Shown here one piece after another: positions 28,627 through 36,827 of a stretch of DNA of 64,000 nucleotides. Position 1 is the stretch's first letter, and every line of letters starts with the position of its first letter. The notes beneath the pieces were generated by a model that ran no database searches, was not told where the DNA came from, and saw nothing but the letters and a program-made list of their open reading frames with translations. Made by a program: the position numbers and the translations under genes. The DNA is from Aquirufa lenticrescens (GTDB taxonomy: Bacteria > Bacteroidota > Bacteroidia > Cytophagales > Spirosomataceae), in assembly GCF_019916085.1 (NCBI RefSeq), contig NZ_CP049834.1:62001-126000 (forward strand), read 5' to 3'.

Positions 28627-28690
28627 CTGCTCTATTGAATTTCACTAATTTAAATAAAAATTATTAAAGCAGAGGTGCTAATTTTAGGGA

Positions 28691-29854
28691 ATGCTTCGAG
28701 AAAACGAAATCCAATTTATTCAAGAAAACCTCCACAGGGATCCGGTTGCGATTGCCCTGGAAGCAGCAAAATACCCTAATTTAGACATTCCTCAATTAGT
28801 GGGCCAAATAAAAGCCAGACAAAAACTCAAGGACAAAATGCCTCATTGGGTGGCGAATGGAAAGGTATTTTTTCCTCCTGCTTTGGCATTAGAGCAATCA
28901 TCCTCCGAAGAAACGGCAAACTTTAAGGCTTCCCTAATTCACGGAAAAGTCGTGGACCTAACGGGTGGAATGGGTTTAGATAGCTTCGCATTCGCACAAG
29001 CAGGCTGCGAGGTGGATTACATCGAAAGACAGGAAGAACTCGCGAAAATCACCACCCTAAATCACTCCGTATTAAAAGCAGGAAACATCCAGCACCACAT
29101 AGGCGATAGTTTAAAATGGCTTTCAGATTGTGTGGAATTATTCGACTTCCTTTATGTAGATCCAGCCAGAAGAGATGGCGACGGAAACAAAGTCGTCCTA
29201 TTACAAGATTGTGAACCCAATGCGCTTGAATTAATCCCCTACATAAACGAAAAAACCAGTTTATTGATAAAAACGAGTCCTCTATTGGATTTAGATCGGG
29301 CCACAAAAGAATTAGGTGGGGTAGAAAAGATCTATATTGTCTGCTTAAAAAACGAGGTGAAAGAATTGCTCTTTTTAAAGAGGTCTCAATCTTCTGAAGA
29401 TCCTTCTGTCGAAGTCATTGAATTAAGTCAAGCTGATTCACTATTATTTAAAGGGAATAAATCAATTGAATCTGCAAGCATTTGCGACTTCGGCCCTGTT
29501 TCAAACTTCCTCTATGAACCTCATGCAGGTGTACTGAAGGCTGGATTCTTTAAAATGGTAGGTAAAGGATTGAAGAAAATTGCTCCAAACACGCACCTAT
29601 ATACTTCTGAAGACCTACAAACTAATTTTGCAGGAAGAACGTTTGAAGTTTTAGCAGAGGGACCTCTGGAAAAAAAATGGATTCAGGCGGTGTTACCAGC
29701 AGGAAAAGCGAATATATCAACCCGAAATTTCCCTATCAAAGCGGATGAAATTCGGAAGAAATTCCAATTGAAAGATGGCGGGGACTTTACGCTTTTTGCA
29801 TTCAGAGATCATACAAACAAAAACAAGGTTGTCCTAGCTAAAAAAATCTCCTAA
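28691..29854 (+). CDS. Class I SAM-dependent methyltransferase with THUMP-like C-terminal domain
   Basis: 387 residues. A helical N-terminal region (1-85) precedes a Rossmann methyltransferase core with motif I VVDLTGGMGLDSFAFA (about 93-108), an acidic motif II VDYIERQEELA and motif IV FLYVDPARRDGDGNK, whose DPARR resembles RNA-methylating relatives. The C-terminal part (about 250-387; FEVLAEGPLEKKW, KADEIRKKFQLKDGGDF) fits the THUMP-like domain found with this family in Bacteroidota. The substrate, probably RNA, is unknown. It heads a five-gene plus-strand unit. Confidence 0.85.
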   Translation: MLRENEIQFIQENLHRDPVAIALEAAKYPNLDIPQLVGQIKARQKLKDKMPHWVANGKVFFPPALALEQSSSEETANFKASLIHGKVVDLTGGMGLDSFAFAQAGCEVDYIERQEELAKITTLNHSVLKAGNIQHHIGDSLKWLSDCVELFDFLYVDPARRDGDGNKVVLLQDCEPNALELIPYINEKTSLLIKTSPLLDLDRATKELGGVEKIYIVCLKNEVKELLFLKRSQSSEDPSVEVIELSQADSLLFKGNKSIESASICDFGPVSNFLYEPHAGVLKAGFFKMVGKGLKKIAPNTHLYTSEDLQTNFAGRTFEVLAEGPLEKKWIQAVLPAGKANISTRNFPIKADEIRKKFQLKDGGDFTLFAFRDHTNKNKVVLAKKIS

Positions 29855-29875
29855 CTTTAATAAAAATTTCACCTT

Positions 29876-30547
29876 ATGAAAAAGATCGCTATCCTACTTT
29901 TCCTTTCTGCTTTTGCCTTCCATGCGTCGGCTCAGGTTTTCTCTGGCATGTCTGAAGTAGATAAATCGAAGAAAGAAGGAGTTTACACTTTCGTTAATAC
30001 GCAAGAAAAATACGCGAGAGCAAGCTGGAAAGCTTATTTAAGCAAATTTGGTAAGGTAATCGAAGGGAAAAACGGAACATACTCTAGCTCCGATATCAAG
30101 ATTACTGGAATCTCGGATAGTCCTTTAGTACTAGTTTCTAAAGTTTCCGAAGAAAATAAGAAAGTGAAATTATTCGTCTCTATTGCCACAGGGACTGACG
30201 AATACATCCAAACAGGTCACGCAAAATTAAGTGAAACGAGCACTTGGATGGAGGATTTTATCAAAATCGTAGATCTAGAGGAAGCGGTAAGAATCGAGGA
30301 AAATAAATTAGCGGAATTAGTCTCAGCTCAAGCGAAGAATAGCAAACAAGCGGAACGTTTAATCCGTGAATTGGACTCTAATGCACGCCAAATAAACAAT
30401 TTAGAAGAGCGTTTAAAAGAAGCAAAAATCGAAAAAGAAAAGATTTTAACGAATCAGGTACAGAATAAAGTCGATCAAAAAACGAAAGAAGAGGAAATTG
30501 CTGCTCAAAAAGCAGCTGTTGAATCTGCGAAACAAAAAATCAAATGA
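29876..30547 (+). CDS. Secreted protein with C-terminal coiled coil, function unknown
   Basis: I do not recognise the family. 223 residues: signal peptide MKKIAILLFLSAFAFHASAQ; a compact mixed region (about 25-135; YARASWKAYLSKFGKVIEGK, then alternating strands with SPLVLVSKVSEENKKVKLFV); and a long charged coiled coil (about 135-220) with heptads of Leu/Ile. It probably works in the periplasm. It lies 21 bp after the methyltransferase and its stop overlaps the next start by 4 bp. Confidence 0.75.
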   Translation: MKKIAILLFLSAFAFHASAQVFSGMSEVDKSKKEGVYTFVNTQEKYARASWKAYLSKFGKVIEGKNGTYSSSDIKITGISDSPLVLVSKVSEENKKVKLFVSIATGTDEYIQTGHAKLSETSTWMEDFIKIVDLEEAVRIEENKLAELVSAQAKNSKQAERLIRELDSNARQINNLEERLKEAKIEKEKILTNQVQNKVDQKTKEEEIAAQKAAVESAKQKIK

Positions 30548-30816
30548 AGAAACTGATCATCGCCTTTTTCACGATTTCCTTATTCTGCAACTTTGGAAGA
30601 GTGGAGTATTCCGCGCTCAATCCGAAGGCGAAAACGATTCAAACAGATTCGACGGCCAGAATAGCTGCCTTGAATCCCTCTAAGGCAACGCGTAGCGAGT
30701 TACCTTCAGAGCAAGAATCACCGGAAGCTTCTGAAGAAAGTACAGGCTGGGCAAAATATGTTGCATTAGGCATTAAAACCTTTTTTGCGACTTTATTAAA
30801 ACTCTTGGTAGCTTAA
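30544..30816 (+). CDS. Small secreted or membrane-tethered protein, function unknown
   Basis: 90 residues, unrecognised. A short N-terminal hydrophobic stretch (LIIAFFTISLFCNFG) could be a signal peptide. A Ser/Glu-rich middle (SELPSEQESPEASEESTG) is followed by a C-terminal amphipathic or membrane helix, WAKYVALGIKTFFATLLKLL. The ATGA overlap with the preceding gene and the 1-bp gap to the next point to translational coupling. Confidence 0.65.
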   Translation: MKKLIIAFFTISLFCNFGRVEYSALNPKAKTIQTDSTARIAALNPSKATRSELPSEQESPEASEESTGWAKYVALGIKTFFATLLKLLVA

Positions 30817-30817
30817 T

Positions 30818-31273
30818 ATGCTATCCTACTCAATCTCCACACCTATTCAAGCTCCCATTAGCCACGTAAAAAAACTTTTTACGGCTGATTTGCTGCTTAA
30901 ATTATCGCCCCCTTTTCCTAGAGTCACCTTGCAGCGATTTGATGGATGTAAAAAAGACGATAACGTCGTTCTCGTTATCAATCTGATTTTCCTACAAGTT
31001 ACCTGGAGTTCCCTTATTACAGAAGACTTAGAAACAGGGAATGAATGGTACTTTATTGACCAAGGAGTTAAAATGCCTTTCGGACTTCAATATTGGCAGC
31101 ATAAGCATAGAGTGAAGAAAACCACCGAAGATGCTTGTGAAATTATCGATGAAATTTCATTCGATACCCGCAACGCATTTTTGAATTACCTTCTTTTCCC
31201 CTTTCTTTGGGGAATGATTTTCTATAGAAAACCATTTTACAAAAAGTATTTATCCCTCGTCAACCCACTATGA
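30818..31273 (+). CDS. SRPBCC (START-like) ligand-binding family protein
   Basis: 151 residues. The opening SYSISTPIQAPISHVKKLF is the typical first strand and helix of SRPBCC folds, followed by antiparallel strands (VVLVINLIFLQVTWSSLITED) and the long C-terminal helix ending in FLWGMIFYRKPFYKKYL. These folds bind hydrophobic ligands; the ligand here is unknown. It is coupled to the small secreted gene (1-bp gap) and overlaps the symporter start by 4 bp. Confidence 0.72.
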   Translation: MLSYSISTPIQAPISHVKKLFTADLLLKLSPPFPRVTLQRFDGCKKDDNVVLVINLIFLQVTWSSLITEDLETGNEWYFIDQGVKMPFGLQYWQHKHRVKKTTEDACEIIDEISFDTRNAFLNYLLFPFLWGMIFYRKPFYKKYLSLVNPL

Positions 31274-32508
31274 AATTAACCTTAACGAATAAAATTATCA
31301 TTGGATTTATCCTGGGCCTCGTGCTAGGGGAGTTCTTTTTCCTTTATTTTGAACCAGAAGTTAGCCACGATTTAGGAGCTAAAGTCCAAATCGTTTCCAA
31401 GATTTTCCTTCGACTGATCAAAATGATCGTTGGGCCATTAGTATTCTGTACACTCGTTGTAGGTATCGCGAAACTAGGCGACTTCAAGGCAGTTGGACGT
31501 ATTGGAGCGAAAACCATTGGTTACTTCTATTTTGCGACTATTTTATCATTAGTAACGGGCCTTGTGGTGGTAAACATCACTCAACCGGGTAGTTTGCAAA
31601 GTTGGCCTAAACCGGCCTCTGGCACAGAAACAGGTATTGATGCTTCCAAAGCTAAAACAATGGAAGATTTCATCTTGCATATCTTCCCAGATAGCTTTTT
31701 CAAGGCTTTGGCTGAAAATGAAATTCTTCAAATCGTCATCTTCTCCCTTTTCTTCGGCGTCGCTTTAGGCTCCATCGGTGAGGTAGGGAAACGCTTAATT
31801 CATGTCATTGAAAACTTAGCGGAGGTCATCTTCAAGATGGTGAACTACGTGATGGAAGTGGCACCATACGCGGTATTTGCAGCCATGACAACCGTTGTGG
31901 CAAACAAAGGATTAAGCATTTTAATCAGCTACGGCTATTTGATGATCTGCTTTATGGGTGGTCTTTTATTCTTTACTGTGGTTATATTATGGATCATCTG
32001 CTTAGCAAACGGCATTCCTTATTGGAAGCTTTTGAAAGAGTTAAAAGAGGCCTTATTGATCTCCTTCTCTACAGCGAGTTCGGAGGCGTCCTTTCCTCAA
32101 ACAATCGCAGCTTTGGAGAAATTCGGTTGTAGCAGACGTATTGTGGGCTTTGTATTGCCTTTAGGATACAGCTTTAACCTCGATGGGTCGATGTTGTATA
32201 TGACCTTCGCGACCGGTTTTATTGCGCAGGCTTACGGAGTTCATTTAAGTTTAGAGCAACAAATCACGATGCTATTGACTTTAATGATTACGTCCAAAGG
32301 TATTGCCGGCGTACCTCGCGCCTCACTTGTGATTATCGCGGGAACCTTAACGATGTTCAATTTACCAGCGGAAGGAATTGCCTTATTATTAGGGGTGGAT
32401 CCATTCTTAGATATGGGTAGAACGGTCACTTCAGTAGCAGGAAACGGCGTGGCGACTTGTGTGGTTTCGAAATGGGAAGGAGAATTTAATCCGCCTTTGG
32501 CAGATTAA
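31270..32508 (+). CDS. Dicarboxylate/amino acid:cation symporter (DAACS, GltP/DctA-like)
   Basis: 412-residue inner-membrane transporter of the glutamate/aspartate/dicarboxylate symporter family. N-terminal spans (IIIGFILGLVLGEFF, MIVGPLVFCTLVVGIAKLGD), the hairpin HP1 serine-rich motif SFSTASSEASFPQ, TM7 NLDGSMLYMTF, HP2 GIAGVPRASLVIIAGT and TM8 near DMGRTVTSVAGN are visible. Substrate (glutamate, aspartate or C4-dicarboxylate) cannot be decided. It overlaps the SRPBCC gene by 4 bp and the convergent permease by 23 bp. Confidence 0.93.
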   Translation: MKLTLTNKIIIGFILGLVLGEFFFLYFEPEVSHDLGAKVQIVSKIFLRLIKMIVGPLVFCTLVVGIAKLGDFKAVGRIGAKTIGYFYFATILSLVTGLVVVNITQPGSLQSWPKPASGTETGIDASKAKTMEDFILHIFPDSFFKALAENEILQIVIFSLFFGVALGSIGEVGKRLIHVIENLAEVIFKMVNYVMEVAPYAVFAAMTTVVANKGLSILISYGYLMICFMGGLLFFTVVILWIICLANGIPYWKLLKELKEALLISFSTASSEASFPQTIAALEKFGCSRRIVGFVLPLGYSFNLDGSMLYMTFATGFIAQAYGVHLSLEQQITMLLTLMITSKGIAGVPRASLVIIAGTLTMFNLPAEGIALLLGVDPFLDMGRTVTSVAGNGVATCVVSKWEGEFNPPLAD

Positions 32509-33733
32509 TTTTCTGATCAAAGGTTAATTGAACGGCTTTACGAGCTGGGATAATCGAAGCTAAAAAGGTGATCACCATCACCACTAAAGCAGTCATCAAA
32601 AAGTCAAACCATTCCATTTGAATGGGATAAGCATCAATCAAAGCGTTCGGGATTCCTAAAGGGATAATTCCGAACGTTTGTTGTATCCAGCCCAAAGCAA
32701 AACCAAGTATCATACCCACTAACGCCCCTGAAAAACTAATAAATAGTCCTACGGATAGAAAAATACGCAACAATTGTTGCTGTGTAATGCCCATCGCTAA
32801 TAAGGTTCGGAGGTCTTTCCGCTTTTCAATAACTAAAAGGGAAAGAGCATAAAAAAGGGTAAAAGACGCAATTCCCATGATGAAGGCCATCAAAATAAAC
32901 ACGAAAAGTTTCTCGATCTTAATGGCACGTAAAAGGATGGCGTGTTGTTGATCTCGCGTTTGAACTTGGAAATTTCCGCCTACAATTTTTTGTATGGCAG
33001 ACTGAACATCCTGTTCCTGAACACCTTCGGCTAACATTAGCTCGAAACGAGATACTGAGGTAGAATCAGCTAGCGTTAAATCACGCATCCAGCTCAAGGG
33101 AACAAGAATCATTTGGTTATCGAAAGTCTGTTCGACCTGCAACACTCCGGAAGGGAAAAAGCCCTTCTGATTTGCCGCTTCTTGAGTCACTTGGAATTTT
33201 GCTAATGCCTTTTGATTAGGATACCATGCCTCAATAGGATGGTAAATATCCTCAAAATTCATGCCCATCGCCATAAATACCCCAGCCCCCACCATCCCGA
33301 AAGGATGACCATCGTATTCTACGAGGTAATCGCCGTCGACTATTTGGTTTTTCAAACGTTTAGAGCCAATAAAGGTAGAATCAACTCCTTTTAAAGTAAC
33401 AACTAATTGCTTTCCATTATACCGAATAAGCGCCTGATCTTCTAAAATGGGTTGAACAGATTTCACGCCTGAAACGGAAGCAATCTGTTGAATTTGATTT
33501 GGACTTAATGAAAAACGCGTTTCAGAAGTTGATACGATGCTTAAATCGGGATCGAAGGTTTTGAAAAGGCCTTTTTGAAAATCTTCTAATCCATTAAAAA
33601 CAGATAAGATAAGGACCAAAGCCATGACTTCCACCCCCACCCCTATCATCGAAATACGGGAAATTAAGGTGATAAAACTCGCCTTAAATGGGGAAAAAAA
33701 ATACCTTTTCGCAACAAATAAGGAAACGCTCAT
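32486..33733 (-). CDS. FtsX-like ABC permease, LolC/LolE type
   Basis: 415 residues with one N-terminal span after RYFFSPFKASFITLISRISM, a periplasmic domain (about 45-270) and three C-terminal spans (IEKLFVFILMAFIMGIASFTL; the segment ending ALVGMILGFALG; and the last near VVMVITFLASIIPA), the MacB/LolE architecture. The likely role is as membrane half of a lipoprotein-release exporter, but the LolD-type ATPase is not adjacent. It follows rbfA by 4 bp. A second member lies at 62040. Confidence 0.88.
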   Translation of the reverse strand: MSVSLFVAKRYFFSPFKASFITLISRISMIGVGVEVMALVLILSVFNGLEDFQKGLFKTFDPDLSIVSTSETRFSLSPNQIQQIASVSGVKSVQPILEDQALIRYNGKQLVVTLKGVDSTFIGSKRLKNQIVDGDYLVEYDGHPFGMVGAGVFMAMGMNFEDIYHPIEAWYPNQKALAKFQVTQEAANQKGFFPSGVLQVEQTFDNQMILVPLSWMRDLTLADSTSVSRFELMLAEGVQEQDVQSAIQKIVGGNFQVQTRDQQHAILLRAIKIEKLFVFILMAFIMGIASFTLFYALSLLVIEKRKDLRTLLAMGITQQQLLRIFLSVGLFISFSGALVGMILGFALGWIQQTFGIIPLGIPNALIDAYPIQMEWFDFLMTALVVMVITFLASIIPARKAVQLTFDQKINLPKAD

Positions 33734-33738
33734 CTTAA

Positions 33739-34134
33739 TTAATCAATTTCGTCAGCCACACGATTAGGAACATCTCCCTCAGCTGGAGGAATCACTAAAC
33801 CTTCGAACAAGGCTTCAATTTTAGCCGCATAAGCCGCGGTGTCATCTAGGAAGAAAACTAGGTTAGGAATGATCCGCACCTGCTTGCGAATACGATTCGC
33901 TAAGGCATTGCGAATGGCTTTGTTTTGAAGCTCGATTTGATCCATCACCGCTTCGCGATCATCAATCAATAAAAAGCTCAAATAACAACGAGCTACCGAA
34001 AGATCTGGACTAATTTTCACCTCGGTCACCGTCACCATACCATTTCCAAAAAGCATTTTAAATTCTTTTTGAAAAATATCACTTAAATCTTTCTGTATTT
34101 GACGGCCAAATTTTTGCTGACGCTTCGTTTCCAT
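33739..34134 (-). CDS. rbfA: Ribosome-binding factor A
   Basis: Small-subunit maturation factor with a KH-like fold, 131 residues. Typical blocks: an N-terminal KFGRQIQKDLSDIFQKEF helix, then VTVTEVKISPDLSVARCYLSF, an ALANRIRKQVRIIPNLVFFLDD segment and an acidic tail. It is first in a minus-strand pair with the LolC/E-type permease. Confidence 0.94.
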   Translation of the reverse strand: METKRQQKFGRQIQKDLSDIFQKEFKMLFGNGMVTVTEVKISPDLSVARCYLSFLLIDDREAVMDQIELQNKAIRNALANRIRKQVRIIPNLVFFLDDTAAYAAKIEALFEGLVIPPAEGDVPNRVADEID

Positions 34135-34235
34135 GCTTGCTCTCTATTTTCTAGGTCTTTTTATCTCAAAAAACACCTACAAATTTCATAATAATAATTG
34201 GAATCACCGTAATTTAGGGCTTCGTTTAGCCAAAT

Positions 34236-35591
34236 ATGTTACAATTTATTAAATCCAACAGCTTAATCTCGATGCTATTCTTTATGGTGGCAGGCGGATT
34301 AGCAGCTTTTCTGTATACTCAGCAAGGATTTACCTATTTCCCGTGGGAAATTAAGAACTATTTGATTGGACAAAAACTAAACCAAGGATTTCGTCTATAC
34401 AAGGACATTCGCGATAATTCCGGTCCATTTGCAACTGGATTTTATCAGTTTCTTGATTTATTGACTATTCCACTTTCCTACAATCCTTTCATCGCCTTTG
34501 GACTAATTTCCTTTCAAGCCTTCATTTTCCACCAAACGATTACGACATTTGATTTAATGCCCAAATTAGGTGGATTAGCCTTCTGTACCTACCTTTTACT
34601 GTTCCATCTATGTACGGAGTTTCATGTACCTGACCCAGCGCTTATAGGACTAACCTTCCTATTGTTAGCCTGGAAAGAGATCATTCAGCAGCAAAAAACG
34701 TTACTAGTAAATGATCGTGTGTTCTTAGTGGGAATCTATTTAGCCACAGCAACCCTATTTTTCCCAGCCTATTTTTGGCTCTTGCCGTGGGCTTTAGTCA
34801 GTTTATTATTCTTCTCTGGTATCTCAATTCGCCAGATCATACTTATCATTATCGGTTATCTGATTGTGATGACCATCACTTCCATTGTATTTTCATTCCG
34901 TGGAAACCTATCAGATTTAATCCAAGTTTTCCAAAATTCGGCTTTTGAATTCCAATTAATTTCAGCTGAAGAGGCTAAAAAAGTCGTGTTATTTTATTCG
35001 CCAGCCATCGTTTTTGGACTGTTTGGGCTTTACAAAGTGGTAGGAAATCCTAAAATCAGGGCGCACGCACAGAAAGCACAACAAACGACGCTTATTTGGT
35101 TGTTTTTCAGTCTGATATCGGTGACGAATTTCCCTGCTTATCATCGAATTAACTTCGTTTTCTTACTGCCTCCATTCGCCTATCTGGGGCTTAACCTCTT
35201 TTATGTGATCAAAAAGAATTGGCAGCGAGAACTAATATTATGGACCTTAGTGGGTGCAGTAGCGTTAACCTACCAGTTAGACGAACCTAATATCGCTAAA
35301 CCGAGACGTCTTTCGATTAACCAGGAGAAATTACTCATTTTAGGACCGGAAATGGAGGAGTATTTATACAATCAAATGGCTGGCCCTTTTGTGAACTGGG
35401 AATTAGCTAAACCCCTTTTAAGCCAATTGAACACCTATAAAAATGTCATCATTGTACAGGAATATTTCAACAAGGATCAACCTACCTATATCTATGATTC
35501 AGAAGGTTACTTTGCCAAAATTGGGCAACACCTTCCCTCTCTCACCCAGCAATATGTGCTCGTGAGTCCTAAATTATACAAAAAGAAATAG
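34236..35591 (+). CDS. Polytopic membrane protein, possibly GT39-like glycosyltransferase
   Basis: 451 residues with about ten hydrophobic spans. After TM1 comes KLNQGFRLYKDIRDNSGPFA, similar to the G-x-x-x-YxDxxDNxxP pattern of the first periplasmic loop in lipid-dependent glycosyltransferases (GT39/ArnT-like), so a transferase role is an inference. The C-terminal soluble tail (about 370-451) has LLILGPEMEEYLYNQMAGPF. No partner is obvious. It ends 1 bp from the convergent rpiB stop. Confidence 0.6.
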   Translation: MLQFIKSNSLISMLFFMVAGGLAAFLYTQQGFTYFPWEIKNYLIGQKLNQGFRLYKDIRDNSGPFATGFYQFLDLLTIPLSYNPFIAFGLISFQAFIFHQTITTFDLMPKLGGLAFCTYLLLFHLCTEFHVPDPALIGLTFLLLAWKEIIQQQKTLLVNDRVFLVGIYLATATLFFPAYFWLLPWALVSLLFFSGISIRQIILIIIGYLIVMTITSIVFSFRGNLSDLIQVFQNSAFEFQLISAEEAKKVVLFYSPAIVFGLFGLYKVVGNPKIRAHAQKAQQTTLIWLFFSLISVTNFPAYHRINFVFLLPPFAYLGLNLFYVIKKNWQRELILWTLVGAVALTYQLDEPNIAKPRRLSINQEKLLILGPEMEEYLYNQMAGPFVNWELAKPLLSQLNTYKNVIIVQEYFNKDQPTYIYDSEGYFAKIGQHLPSLTQQYVLVSPKLYKKK

Positions 35592-35592
35592 C

Positions 35593-36036
35593 TTAGCAGC
35601 AAGAAATTTTGTTCACACGACCTTGGTGACGACCACCCTCAAAAGGTGTATCTAAAAACACCTGTAAACAAGCTTTCGCTTCCTCTAAAGAGATAAAACG
35701 CACGGGAAGACAAAGCACGTTCGCGTCATTGTGTTGGCGAACTAATGCGGCTACTTCAGTATTCCAGGCTAGACCAGCGCGAATACTTTGGTGTTTATTG
35801 GCTGTAATCGCCACACCATTCGCACTTCCACACAATAATAAACCAAAACTCACCTCCCCTTTTTCAACCGCATCAGCAACAGGATGTGCAAAATCTGGAT
35901 AATCCACAGAATCAGCAGAATAGGTACCACAATCTTTTACAGAGATACCTTTGGCCTCTAAAAAATCGATCAAATCATTCTTGTAATCAAAACCAGCGTG
36001 GTCACCACCTACCGCAAAACTTAAAGGAGCATTCAT
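35593..36036 (-). CDS. rpiB: Ribose-5-phosphate isomerase B
   Basis: Interconverts ribose 5-phosphate and ribulose 5-phosphate. The 147 residues from ATG 36034-36036 (MNAPLSFAVGGDHAGFDYK) carry the catalytic Cys69 in LLLCGSANGV and the phosphate-binding NKHQSIRAGLAW and HNDANVLCLPVRF blocks. A longer frame starting at a TTG (36058) is rejected because that codon lies in a -7 promoter box. Confidence 0.95.
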   Translation of the reverse strand: MNAPLSFAVGGDHAGFDYKNDLIDFLEAKGISVKDCGTYSADSVDYPDFAHPVADAVEKGEVSFGLLLCGSANGVAITANKHQSIRAGLAWNTEVAALVRQHNDANVLCLPVRFISLEEAKACLQVFLDTPFEGGRHQGRVNKISCC

Positions 36037-36057
36037 GAAATTGTGATTTATTTTTTG

Positions 36058-36065
36058 CAAAGGTA
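36058..36065 (-). promoter_or_regulatory. -7 element TACCTTTG upstream of rpiB
   Basis: Exact TAnnTTTG match on the minus strand, 21 bp before the rpiB ATG. No TTTG is visible at -33. It fixes the internal ATG as the start. Confidence 0.5.
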
Positions 36066-36104
36066 AAAGGAATAGTCCTACATTTAGGAAAGAAATTTAA
36101 AAAT

Positions 36105-36827
36105 ATGACGGAGAATAACTGGAAAGAGGAAGAAGAGAAAATCAAACAGGCTTTTGGAGATAAGACCTGGGCTCAGATTAAATCAGAGGAATCTTGGCGT
36201 ATTTTCAAGATTATGAGTGAGTTTGTGGAAGGCATTGATAAATTATCCAAAATTGGTCCCTGTGTTTCCATTTTTGGATCTGCTAGAACAAGCCCAGAAA
36301 GTCCTTATTACAAGATAGCAGAAGAAATTGCGGCGAAACTAGTGCGCCACGGTTATGGTGTCATCACCGGAGGTGGACCAGGAATTATGGAAGCTGGAAA
36401 TAAAGGTGCTGCGAGCGAAAGAGGCCGTAGTGTGGGTTTAAACATCGAATTACCTTTCGAACAGACGCCTAATCCCTATATCGATTCAGATAAAAATATG
36501 AACTTTGACTTCTTCTTTGTGCGCAAAGTGATGTTCGTGAAGTATTCCCAAGGTTTTATTATTATGCCGGGTGGATTTGGGACATTAGATGAAATGTTTG
36601 AATCATTGACCCTCATTCAAACCCATAAAATAGGGCGTTTCCCGGTTGTTTTGGTGGGAAAAGACTATTGGAGCGGCCTAATCGACTGGATGAAAAAGAC
36701 AATGGTTGCCGCTGGCAATATCCACGAAGAAGATTTGGAATTATTTGCCTTAGTGGATACACCTACAGAGGCTGTGCGCGTAATTGACGAATTCTATGCG
36801 AAGTATTTACTGAAACCGAATTTCTAG
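36105..36827 (+). CDS. LOG-family protein (TIGR00730, cytokinin-riboside-monophosphate phosphoribohydrolase type)
   Basis: 240 residues with a Rossmann fold: GSARTSPESPYYKIAEEIA, VITGGGPGIMEAGNKGA and the signature MPGGFGTLDEMFE, whose PGGxGTxxE motif binds the nucleotide. LOG proteins remove the base from nucleoside 5'-monophosphates; the bacterial role is unclear. It overlaps the convergent PolX-like gene by 4 bp at the stop codons. Confidence 0.9.
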   Translation: MTENNWKEEEEKIKQAFGDKTWAQIKSEESWRIFKIMSEFVEGIDKLSKIGPCVSIFGSARTSPESPYYKIAEEIAAKLVRHGYGVITGGGPGIMEAGNKGAASERGRSVGLNIELPFEQTPNPYIDSDKNMNFDFFFVRKVMFVKYSQGFIIMPGGFGTLDEMFESLTLIQTHKIGRFPVVLVGKDYWSGLIDWMKKTMVAAGNIHEEDLELFALVDTPTEAVRVIDEFYAKYLLKPNF

